From positions 1-6,076 of the forward strand of contig JAUQXG010000079.1 of assembly GCA_030834765.1 (NCBI GenBank): a DNA stretch of 6,076 nt, written 5' to 3'. The stretch comes from Lutispora sp. (GTDB lineage Bacteria > Bacillota > Clostridia > Lutisporales > Lutisporaceae). Each line of letters opens with the position of its first letter. Positions within the stretch are counted from its first letter, which is position 1. The translations under genes were made by a program, and so were the position numbers. Positions 1-6,076 of this stretch are shown here, piece by piece. A model generated the notes under the pieces. The model worked only from the letters and a program-made list of their open reading frames with translations. It ran no database searches and was not told the origin of the DNA.

Positions 1-1122
<1,122 letters not shown>

Positions 1123-1223
1123 CTACACACCTCTTTATAAGTGAATTGACTTTCTGGTTTTGTATATAATATCATTCTACATCATTAGGGTTTATGAAGA
1201 CAAGGTTCGTCCTTTTTTAAAAT

Positions 1224-1253
1224 TAAATATCAACAAGAAGCAATAACTGTCAA
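1224..1253 (-). promoter_or_regulatory. Possible glpK promoter
   Basis: On the minus strand a perfect -35 box TTGACA (1248-1253) is followed after 18 bases by TATTTA (1224-1229), a poor -10 (three of six). It lies about 100 bases upstream of glpK. The leader contains no convincing GlpP-type antiterminator hairpin. The -35 falls inside the micro-ORF at 1230-1277, so one of the two readings may be accidental. Confidence 0.35.
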
Positions 1254-1277
1254 AAGAAATGTTAATACTCTCTTCAT
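1230..1277 (-). CDS. Micro-ORF of 15 codons with lipoprotein-signal-like sequence (or remnant)
   Basis: Reads MKRVLTFLLTVIASC and then stops with TGA. It starts 31 bases after the HicA-like gene and has AGGAAG eight bases before its ATG. The peptide has the form of a lipoprotein signal peptide: two basic residues, a hydrophobic core and an IASC end matching the lipobox, with the stop directly after the cysteine. It may be the 5' stump of a decayed lipoprotein gene, a small membrane or secreted peptide, or chance. Continuing past the stop gives no recognisable protein. Too short for any statistical support from coding potential. Confidence 0.25.
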   Translation of the reverse strand: MKRVLTFLLTVIASC

Positions 1278-1308
1278 TTTTGTTCTTCCTGTTCTTTCAT
1301 TTTAAACT

Positions 1309-1554
1309 TTATCTCTTACGTTTATTATTATTTAGAAAATCCTTCATATCTTCTAAATCAATAAAGCCCATTTGTTGGGCTTGTCTTTTTGCTGTTCCCG
1401 TCTTTATTTGAATGCCATCTTCACGATCATGTATATAGGTCTGAAGAAATTGACCGTTACTGTCTGTGCCACTCCATACTTTGTCTCTGATCTTTTGAAG
1501 ACCTATTCTTTTTACTATTTTTTTAATATCTCCTGTTGTAAATCTGTACGGCAT
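1309..1554 (-). CDS. Small HicA-like protein, putative toxin of a toxin-antitoxin pair
   Basis: 81 residues, basic C-terminus, no signal peptide or membrane segment. The layout resembles HicA (YcfA) mRNA interferases: an N-terminal helix (TGDIKKIVKRIGL, 7-19), a central strand region (20-50), and a GTAKRQAQQMGFIDLEDMKDFL tail (53-74) that matches the position and form of the HicA GTLRSILKQ-type helix. The canonical HicA GSH motif with the catalytic histidine is not present; the corresponding stretch reads VWSGTDSNG (26-34), and the only histidine is His42 in TYIHDRE. The protein may thus be a divergent or catalytically altered relative. The start is well supported: GGAGG lies ten bases upstream, inside the preceding gene, and the two frames overlap by 40 bases, implying translational coupling. 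Family assignment is by eye and moderate; a function in RNA cleavage is inference only. Confidence 0.7.
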   Translation of the reverse strand: MPYRFTTGDIKKIVKRIGLQKIRDKVWSGTDSNGQFLQTYIHDREDGIQIKTGTAKRQAQQMGFIDLEDMKDFLNNNKRKR

Positions 1555-2018
1555 TCCAATATAACCTCCAATGCTTCATTCTTATTCTTACATTTAGCAA
1601 TTCTTCTAAGATAAGGATAATGGTCTTTTCTATTTTCTATCTGCATATAAAAGTCTATCTTTTCAAGATACAGAATGGCATATTTTATTAAGTTTTCAGC
1701 TAAATCAAAAAAGGCTTCCTCTAGTGTATCACCATCGCCAAATACCATTACTTCATCTAAGGCTACGGTATATCCCAATCCGTCTTCATCAGACTCTACT
1801 ACAGGATTAAATTTATATGCTTTATCAATAATGTCTTCAAAAAGTTTTGTTGATATGATTGATACTGTTTGATTATCATTGCTTTTCTGATTGCCTGTAA
1901 TGATTTCAAAACCTTTTAATGCTTGTCTGAAAACGCTTGGAAATTCTTGTTTAGTTGAGCTTATTGATTTTTCTTTAATTATTATATTCATGAATTTCAC
2001 CCTCTTATCATCATTCAT
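1515..2018 (-). CDS. Putative antitoxin with Phd-like N-terminus and HicB-like domain
   Basis: 167 residues if read from the ATG at 2018, or 158 from the ATG at 1991; both have a usable ribosome binding site (GGAG eight bases before the first, AGAGGGTGA before the second), so the start is open. Residues 18-67 recall Phd/YefM antitoxins: a short helix followed by EIITGN...TVSIISTKLFEDIID, like the pattern where a strand pair is followed by an EEY-type helix. Residues 73-118 look like HicB: an acidic strand, GYTVALDEVMVFGDGDTLEEAFFDLAENLIKYAILYL, with the GDTLEEA turn typical of HicB antitoxins. The last 45 residues (YMQIENRKDHYPYLRR onward) are unfamiliar. The HicA-like gene follows in an overlapping frame, so an antitoxin role that binds the small partner and represses the shared promoter is a reasonable inference. 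Antitoxin-first order is the reverse of classic hicAB. No enzyme motif is seen. Confidence 0.75.
   Translation of the reverse strand: MNDDKRVKFMNIIIKEKSISSTKQEFPSVFRQALKGFEIITGNQKSNDNQTVSIISTKLFEDIIDKAYKFNPVVESDEDGLGYTVALDEVMVFGDGDTLEEAFFDLAENLIKYAILYLEKIDFYMQIENRKDHYPYLRRIAKCKNKNEALEVILECRTDLQQEILKK
1565..1569 (-). promoter_or_regulatory. Ribosome binding site of the HicA-like gene, inside the upstream gene
   Basis: GGAGG on the minus strand, ten bases before the ATG at 1554. It lies within the coding sequence of the antitoxin-like gene and fixes the start of the HicA-like frame 40 bases before the upstream stop. Confidence 0.7.
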
Positions 2019-2073
2019 ATCCTTAACTCCATTCCTTTATATTCTTCAGTTATAAGGATATGCCATCTACTTA

Positions 2074-2099
2074 TATCATATGGCTTTATGTATCATATG
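2074..2099. repeat. 9-bp direct repeat TATCATATG within the promoter (operator candidate)
   Basis: TATCATATG occurs at 2074-2082 and again at 2091-2099 (plus-strand reading), 17 bases apart. One copy covers the -10 box and the other touches the -35 box of the promoter for the antitoxin-like gene. Each copy contains the palindrome CATATG. This is where an autorepressing antitoxin or toxin-antitoxin complex would be expected to bind; the protein that binds is not shown by the sequence. Confidence 0.5.
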
Positions 2100-2103
2100 T
2101 CCA
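2075..2103 (-). promoter_or_regulatory. Promoter of the toxin-antitoxin-like pair
   Basis: On the minus strand TGGACA (2098-2103, five of six to TTGACA) is separated by exactly 17 bases from TATGAT (2075-2080, five of six to TATAAT). Transcription would begin near 2068, about 50 bases before the first possible start codon. It is the best sigma-A type promoter in the window. Confidence 0.65.
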
Positions 2104-2130
2104 TAAACCCTTTATATCTTTTCCATAAAA

Positions 2131-2164
2131 TAGAAAAATATCGCTCTTATAAAAAGCGATATTT
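2131..2164 (-). terminator. Intrinsic terminator of the coiled-coil gene
   Basis: A perfect 10-bp stem (AAATATCGCT at 2136-2145 with AGCGATATTT at 2155-2164) and a 9-base loop. Read on the minus strand it begins one base after the TAA of the coiled-coil gene and is followed by ATTTTTCTATTTT. On the plus strand no T-run follows, so it works in one direction. It separates the coiled-coil gene from the next promoter. Confidence 0.85.
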
Positions 2165-2165
2165 C

Positions 2166-2546
2166 TTACTTTGCTTGTTTTAATTTTACAATATCTGTAT
2201 CATGTTTTTCTGTTTTGCTATGTAGTAAATTTACTGCATCTGTTAGATCATCTATTTTCACATTGTTTATATGTATTTGACCTTTTATTTCTACGATATC
2301 TTTTCGCATTACGGACTGCTCATCAGCCATTATTTTTAGTTTATCGGATATTTCTCCGTCAAGTTTTGCCCCTATCTTGGATATGTCTTGCTTTAAGCCT
2401 GTTACGTCTTGCTTTAAGCCTGTTACATCTTGCTTTAAGTCTGTTACATCTTGCTTTATTTCATTAATATCTTGCTTAACTTCGCTAAATTGATTATTCA
2501 TATCTGAGTATAATTTTGCTAACAGGTCATATATTTTCTCTTCCAT
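2166..2546 (-). CDS. Small coiled-coil protein with heptad repeats, function unknown
   Basis: 126 residues from the ATG at 2544-2546. Residues 17-58 and 82-125 have strong coiled-coil spacing; residues 25-55 are near-identical heptads (KQDVTGL, KQDVTDL, KQDINEI). Charged and hydrophilic, with no signal peptide, membrane segment or enzyme motif; a soluble, self-associating rod is likely. Small clostridial proteins of this kind (MEEKI... start, coiled coil, KHD..I..LK end) are common but have no known role. An upstream in-frame ATG at 2594 would add 16 residues, but I reject it: GAGGTG (2553-2558) stands six bases before the ATG chosen, and the TATAAT box lies inside that extension. The gene is a single transcription unit with its own promoter and terminator, divergent from the exporter operon. 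Confidence 0.8.
   Translation of the reverse strand: MEEKIYDLLAKLYSDMNNQFSEVKQDINEIKQDVTDLKQDVTGLKQDVTGLKQDISKIGAKLDGEISDKLKIMADEQSVMRKDIVEIKGQIHINNVKIDDLTDAVNLLHSKTEKHDTDIVKLKQAK
2386..2490. repeat. 21-bp tandem repeat coding for heptads
   Basis: Three nearly identical 21-base units (2386-2406, 2407-2427, 2428-2448; plus reading TCTTGCTTTAAGCCTGTTAC plus one base) are followed by two degraded units (2449-2469, 2470-2490). Each codes for one heptad, so unit gain or loss keeps the reading frame and changes only the length of the coiled coil. Confidence 0.85.
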
Positions 2547-2552
2547 TTGCAT

Positions 2553-2558
2553 CACCTC
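2553..2558 (-). promoter_or_regulatory. Ribosome binding site that decides the start of the coiled-coil gene
   Basis: GAGGTG on the minus strand, six bases before the ATG at 2546. It argues against the longer reading from 2594, which lacks such a site. Confidence 0.7.
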
Positions 2559-2564
2559 AATTCT

Positions 2565-2593
2565 ATTATATCCATATTTTTTACCATAGTACA
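2565..2593 (-). promoter_or_regulatory. Probable promoter of the coiled-coil gene
   Basis: A perfect -10 box TATAAT (2565-2570, minus strand) with a weak -35 TGTACT (2588-2593) at 17 bases. Transcription would start near 2558, right at the ribosome binding site, giving a very short leader. The -10 is strong; the -35 is only three of six. Confidence 0.45.
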
Positions 2594-2643
2594 TATCTTT
2601 TTATTGGCTTAGTTGAAAAAAATAAAATTCAAGTGGGCGCATT

Positions 2644-2658
2644 AAGTACCCAGTACTT
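2644..2658. promoter_or_regulatory. Inverted repeat AAGTAC-CCA-GTACTT, possible operator
   Basis: Perfect 6-bp arms around CCA in the divergent intergenic region, followed on the plus strand by further T residues. It could be read as a small terminator, but no transcription unit ends here on that strand. Its closeness to the second palindrome favours a protein-binding site. Confidence 0.4.
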
Positions 2659-2661
2659 TTT

Positions 2662-2677
2662 TATGACATTTGTCATA
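2662..2677. promoter_or_regulatory. Inverted repeat TATGACA-TT-TGTCATA, probable operator of the exporter operon
   Basis: Perfect 7-bp arms with a 2-base centre, about 100 bases before the first exporter gene. A possible -10 box TATGAT (2682-2687) follows after four bases without a good -35, and TTGTCA (2670-2675) inside the palindrome could be a -35 with a poor -10. Either way the repeat overlaps the RNA polymerase site. ABC-2 exporters are often controlled by neighbouring NarL-type, TetR, PadR or GntR regulators; which applies here cannot be told, and no regulator gene is in view. Confidence 0.55.
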
Positions 2678-2776
2678 TCTATATGATTATTTTATTCACT
2701 TTTAAAATATAGGAAAAAGATTTAATATGAAATTAAAGATTGATCCTATCCAAATAAAATGCAGAGGTGATACACA

Positions 2777-3709
2777 ATGATCCTTGAGATTAAAAACTTG
2801 GTTAAAAGATTTAATGGCAATATCGCAGTGGATAATGTAAATATTTCTATAAAAGAAGGAGAAATATTTGGGCTGTTAGGACCAAATGGGGCAGGCAAAA
2901 CAACAACTATAAATACCATAATCGGGCTTGCCAAAATAGATGGAGGAGAAATTACAATTTTCGGCAAGAACATAAAATCCTATGAAATGGAAATTAAGAA
3001 AGACATAGGAATTGTGCCCCAAGACATTGCGTTGTATGAAGATATGACCGCCTATGAAAATGCAACTTTCTTTGGAAGGTTATATGGACTTCGGGATGGA
3101 TTCCTTAAGGACAGCGTAGAAGAAGCACTTCATTTTACTGGACTTTGGGATAAAAGACATGAGTTGACTAAAAGGTTTTCTGGAGGAATGAAAAGAAGAT
3201 TAAATATCGCCTGTGCCATCGTTCATCATCCAAAACTTATCATCATGGATGAGCCAACGGTGGGTATTGACCCTCAATCCAGAAACCATATACTGAAATC
3301 CATTAGAAAGCTTAATGAAATGGGCTCAACCATCATATATACTTCTCATTACATGGAAGAGGTTGAAGAGCTTTGCACATATATTACAATCATGGATCAT
3401 GGGAAGGTCATAGCAAAGGGAACAAAAGATGAGCTGAAAGGTCTAATAGCCTTTGAAGAAAAGACAACTTTCGAGCTTTCTGGAATGAACTATACTGTAG
3501 TAGATCATATCAAAAAAATTAATGGAGTTAAGGACTGCACAATGAAGGGCAAAACCATCAGTGTCATATCCCAAAAGAATAGCAAAACCTTAGGAAAAAT
3601 AATTGATGCCATATCCAGCACAGATTGTGAAATAATTTCTTTAAGTATAGATAAACCAACACTTGAAGGAGTTTTCTTAACACTTACCGGAAGAACCTTA
3701 AGGGATTAA
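2777..3709 (+). CDS. ABC-2 type exporter, ATP-binding subunit
   Basis: 310 residues. Cytoplasmic ATPase that powers the two membrane proteins encoded next. Motifs in order: Walker A GPNGAGKT (35-42), Q-loop Gln82 in VPQD, signature FSGGM (134-138), Walker B LIIMDEP (154-160) with catalytic Glu159, D-loop GIDP (163-166) and switch His191 in TSHYMEE. All catalytic residues are present. Residues about 225-310 form the C-terminal extension of this class (DUF4162 type), ending in the usual PTLEGVFLTLTGR. This pattern is that of the DrrA/NatA/LnrL group of drug, sodium or antimicrobial exporters. The ATG has AGAGGTGA six bases upstream. It is the first gene of a three-gene operon, with 19 bases before the next start. 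The substrate is unknown. Confidence 0.95.
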   Translation: MILEIKNLVKRFNGNIAVDNVNISIKEGEIFGLLGPNGAGKTTTINTIIGLAKIDGGEITIFGKNIKSYEMEIKKDIGIVPQDIALYEDMTAYENATFFGRLYGLRDGFLKDSVEEALHFTGLWDKRHELTKRFSGGMKRRLNIACAIVHHPKLIIMDEPTVGIDPQSRNHILKSIRKLNEMGSTIIYTSHYMEEVEELCTYITIMDHGKVIAKGTKDELKGLIAFEEKTTFELSGMNYTVVDHIKKINGVKDCTMKGKTISVISQKNSKTLGKIIDAISSTDCEIISLSIDKPTLEGVFLTLTGRTLRD

Positions 3710-3728
3710 GAAAGGAGTGAACGCATCT

Positions 3729-4874
3729 ATGAAGATTTTTCATATAGCCTATTACACTATGATCAGAAATTTCAGAGACAAAAAATCCATTCTTCTTACC
3801 CTAGGCCTTCCAATATTACTGATTTTGATAATTGGAACAGCACTCAACAGCGCAGATTCGCCTAAAACCTTAGATAAAATCAGTGTTGCCTATGTAAATG
3901 AGGATAAAGGAGCAATATCAAAGGAATTTGATGCTTTTTTAAATATAGATGATATAAAATACTTCATTGATGTCAGGGAAGAAAAGTCCTATGAAGATGG
4001 AATAAAGCTTATAAACGAAAAAAAAGTTGAAGCCCTAATATATATTAAAAATGATTTTTCAGGTAGCATTAGCAATGAAAAAAAAGCTGTTATTGAAGTG
4101 TATGAAAGCCCGTTAAATGAGCTTCATGTATCAGTTGTAAAAAGTATTGTAGAGAGTTTTATAAATAGGGTAAATACCATGGAAGTGATGTATAAAATGA
4201 ATGCAGATTTAAGCAATCAAAAGTTTATTCAAGACAAAAGCATAATGGATATGCCCATAACAGCTAAGGGAAATATTCCAAGAGCAATAGATTATTATGC
4301 CGTTACAATGCTTGCAGTGTCACTTATGTATGGAACCCTCTTTGCAAGCTATGCAATGGCAGAGGATAAATTCGAGAATACCTATATTAGAATAAAAAGC
4401 TCCCCCACAAAGGCATATATAAATTATTTAGGCAAAACCCTAGGAACGATCGCCACATTATTGCTAGAAGCAATCCTATTAATAGTATTTACAAAATATG
4501 CTTATCATGTAAACTGGGGCTCAAATATTCCAATGGTTTTATTTCTAAGCAGTTTGTTCTCAGTTTTTGTCACTGGCCTTGGAATCATGGCATATGTAAT
4601 TACAAATGATGAGAAAAAATCTGGGACATTCCTTAATATTTTAACAGTTTTTCTAACCTTTATCAGTGGTGGATATGTAAAAATAAACTTCAACGGAATT
4701 ATATTTGATAAGTTAGTGGCCTTTGTGCCAAATAAAATGTTTCAAACTGCAATGTTTAATACAATCTATGATGGCTCCATGCATCAAACCCAAGCTTGCA
4801 TTATAGGGCTTATTGTAATCACCGTGATGATATTTTTCATAGTCGCTGGCTTTGGAAGGAGGGTTTTAGATTGA
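3729..4874 (+). CDS. ABC-2 type exporter, membrane subunit 1
   Basis: 381 residues. Architecture of the ABC2_membrane_3 family: one N-terminal membrane helix (about 20-40), a large extracytoplasmic domain (about 41-185) and five more helices (about 187-210, 233-257, 267-291, 299-317, 356-376). The stretch AEDKFENTYIRIKSSP (211-226) is the cytoplasmic coupling segment typical of these permeases. AFVPNKMFQTAM (331-342) has a counterpart in the second subunit. Start choice: AAAGGAGTGA (3711-3720) ends eight bases before the ATG at 3729. A GTG at 3717 would extend the frame by four codons but overlaps that binding site, so I did not use it. Pairs with the next gene product to form the transport path, driven by the preceding ATPase. 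Substrate unknown. Confidence 0.92.
   Translation: MKIFHIAYYTMIRNFRDKKSILLTLGLPILLILIIGTALNSADSPKTLDKISVAYVNEDKGAISKEFDAFLNIDDIKYFIDVREEKSYEDGIKLINEKKVEALIYIKNDFSGSISNEKKAVIEVYESPLNELHVSVVKSIVESFINRVNTMEVMYKMNADLSNQKFIQDKSIMDMPITAKGNIPRAIDYYAVTMLAVSLMYGTLFASYAMAEDKFENTYIRIKSSPTKAYINYLGKTLGTIATLLLEAILLIVFTKYAYHVNWGSNIPMVLFLSSLFSVFVTGLGIMAYVITNDEKKSGTFLNILTVFLTFISGGYVKINFNGIIFDKLVAFVPNKMFQTAMFNTIYDGSMHQTQACIIGLIVITVMIFFIVAGFGRRVLD
4854..4863 (+). promoter_or_regulatory. Ribosome binding site that selects a TTG start for the second permease
   Basis: GGAAGGAGGG lies inside the end of the first permease gene. Its GGAGG core is eight bases before TTG at 4871, the ideal distance, but 20 bases before the next ATG at 4883. 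Confidence 0.7.
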
Positions 4875-5977
4875 TCATTTTTATGAGTAATTTAAAAAGA
4901 ATCTTTAAAAACAAAGGCAATCTAATGATGATGTTTATATTTCCCATCATTTTTATAACCTTTACCATGTCAATTTCAATGGGAGAAATCAAAATAACAG
5001 TTGGGATTATAGACAATGATAAGACAAAGTTTACTCAAATGTTAATTGATCATATCGAAAAAACAAATACCGTAAGATATCTTGATGAGGCAGATATTAA
5101 AAAAACCTTAGTAGATTCAGATGCTGACTATATAATGGTTATAAACAAGAACTTCACAAGTAATATAATTCAGAATAAGGAATCATTCATAAAAGGATAT
5201 AGCATCAAGGAATCAAACATCTCACTGCCTGCAAAATATAATATAGAAAATTTTATTAACGCTGCTAAAAATATTGGAATAGCTTCAAAGGGGAACGAAG
5301 CCATTTTTTACAAAGGACTTACGGACTATAGCCAAGGAAGCGTAAGTGCTGCCTACAAAAGTGTGAAAACAAATGGGAATAAGAGCAGCAACATTCTTCG
5401 AGGTTTAGGCTTTTTAATCATGAGTATGATTTTTTTATCAAATAATATAGCACGGCTTATACTTGAGGATAAGAGAAACAAAACCTTTTACAGAATATTT
5501 TCAAGCCCCATCTCACCAAGAAATTATATGCTTCAAAATGTATTCAGTTTCTTTGGGGTACTTTTAATCCAGCTTGTGCTTATATTTTCAATCATGAAAT
5601 TCATCTTTCATGCAGACTTTGGCTCCTCCATCTTGAATATATTGGGACTGTATGCAATATTTTCACTGGTATGTGTTTCCCTTGGCATCGCTATTACAAG
5701 TATTTCAAAGGATACGAGACAAGCAGGTGCAATAAATACCTTTATAACAACACCCATGTGCATGCTTGGCGGATGCTTTTGGTCAAGGGATATCATGCCA
5801 GATATATTAAGAAAAATTGGAGATTTTGTGCCAACCTCCTGGGTGTTAAAAGCATCAGAAAAAATAATAAATGGAGATACCATTTTTTCAGTTGGAACAG
5901 AAATCTCTATCTTGCTTCTTTTTACCCTGGTATTCATACTGCTTGGCTCCTGGAAAAAGGCAGACGTGGCCAAATAA
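4871..5977 (+). CDS. ABC-2 type exporter, membrane subunit 2 (TTG start)
   Basis: 368 residues, same family and layout as the preceding gene product but clearly diverged: one N-terminal helix (about 17-37), an extracytoplasmic domain (about 38-172, shorter than in subunit 1), and five helices (about 175-197, 219-245, 255-278, 285-305, 343-360). The coupling segment LEDKRNKTFYRIFSSPISP (198-216) is close to the family consensus, and FVPTSWVLKA (319-328) mirrors subunit 1. The start is TTG at 4871, overlapping the TGA of the upstream gene by four bases and well placed behind GGAAGGAGGG; the ATG at 4883 is too far from it, and an in-frame ATG at 4796 lies deep inside the upstream gene. The tight overlap points to coupled translation and equal amounts of the two subunits. 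Probably forms a heterodimer with subunit 1. Confidence 0.92.
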   Translation: MIIFMSNLKRIFKNKGNLMMMFIFPIIFITFTMSISMGEIKITVGIIDNDKTKFTQMLIDHIEKTNTVRYLDEADIKKTLVDSDADYIMVINKNFTSNIIQNKESFIKGYSIKESNISLPAKYNIENFINAAKNIGIASKGNEAIFYKGLTDYSQGSVSAAYKSVKTNGNKSSNILRGLGFLIMSMIFLSNNIARLILEDKRNKTFYRIFSSPISPRNYMLQNVFSFFGVLLIQLVLIFSIMKFIFHADFGSSILNILGLYAIFSLVCVSLGIAITSISKDTRQAGAINTFITTPMCMLGGCFWSRDIMPDILRKIGDFVPTSWVLKASEKIINGDTIFSVGTEISILLLFTLVFILLGSWKKADVAK

Positions 5978-6021
5978 CTGATTTTATCTAAACTTGAAGT
6001 TCATCTTAGAATATGCTTATA

Positions 6022-6065
6022 ATTGATATATACCCACACTATTCATAGGATGGGTATATATCAAT
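6022..6065. repeat. 15-bp perfect inverted repeat after the exporter operon
   Basis: ATTGATATATACCCA (6022-6036) pairs with TGGGTATATATCAAT (6051-6065) across 14 bases, and the loop itself can form CTAT/ATAG around TC. The hairpin begins 44 bases after the operon's last stop codon. No T-run follows on either strand, so it is not a standard intrinsic terminator; it may act as a weak or bidirectional terminator, an mRNA 3' stabiliser, or be part of a repeat family or mobile-element end. The window ends 11 bases later. Confidence 0.6.
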
Positions 6066-6076
6066 ATAATTACCAA

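Noticed and set aside
1146..1170. Plus-strand TTGACT and TATAAT as a promoter
   Set aside because: The spacing is only 13 bases, and no plus-strand gene follows.
1195..1220. AAGG-TTCGT-CCTTTTTT hairpin before glpK as a terminator or antiterminator site
   Set aside because: The stem has only four base pairs, and the T-run is on the strand opposite to all nearby genes.
2171..2467. Plus-strand open frame of 98 codons rich in Leu, Ala and Ser
   Set aside because: It is the antisense reading of the 21-bp repeats in the coiled-coil gene; the repetitive LALSLLH sequence comes from the repeat, and no ribosome binding site or promoter fits.
2386..2490. Possible CRISPR array
   Set aside because: The units are contiguous without spacers, are 21 bases long and code in frame for heptads.
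2547..2594. Longer form of the coiled-coil protein starting at 2594
   Set aside because: The extension contains the TATAAT box and lacks a ribosome binding site, while GAGGTG sits correctly before the ATG at 2546.
2644..2660. AAGTAC-CCA-GTACTTTTTT as an intrinsic terminator
   Set aside because: The stem is only six base pairs with low GC, and no plus-strand transcription unit ends there; an operator is more likely.
5608..5991. Open frames at 5608-5973 (minus) and 5671-5991 (plus)
   Set aside because: Both are shadows of the second permease gene; the translated sequences show no family features.

Overview
The window looks like chromosomal DNA of an AT-rich, low-GC Gram-positive bacterium, most likely a clostridium. 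The grounds are strong AGGAGG-type ribosome binding sites, AT-rich third codon positions, an exporter operon of Firmicutes type and a clostridial-looking glycerol kinase. This assignment is inference from style; no database search was possible.

Layout. Positions 1-2594 are read on the minus strand. Going from right to left they hold: a small coiled-coil protein with its own TATAAT box and a strong intrinsic terminator (2546 to 2136); an overlapping two-gene module that resembles a toxin-antitoxin pair, with a Phd/HicB-like protein followed by a HicA-like protein (2018 to 1309) and a recognisable promoter carrying a 9-bp direct repeat; a 15-codon micro-ORF with a lipobox-like end (1277 to 1230); and the first 374 codons of glycerol kinase glpK (1122 to 1), cut by the window edge.

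From 2777 onward the plus strand carries one compact operon of three genes: an ABC-2 type ATPase and two ABC-2 membrane subunits of similar architecture. Gene gaps are very small (19 nt, then a 4-nt overlap), so the products are expected to form one exporter: an ATPase dimer on a heterodimer of permeases. The gene order (one ATPase, two permeases) is that of drug or antimicrobial exporters such as B. subtilis LnrLMN, but the substrate cannot be read from the sequence. The divergent intergenic region before the operon (2595-2776) holds two neighbouring perfect inverted repeats, suggesting regulated expression. No regulator gene lies in the window.

The window ends in a 15-bp perfect inverted repeat (6022-6065) without a T-tract. 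The most unusual parts are the hybrid antitoxin-like protein with its overlapping HicA-like partner, the operator-like repeats, and the lipobox micro-ORF. Nothing here is clearly a new large defence or biosynthetic system.
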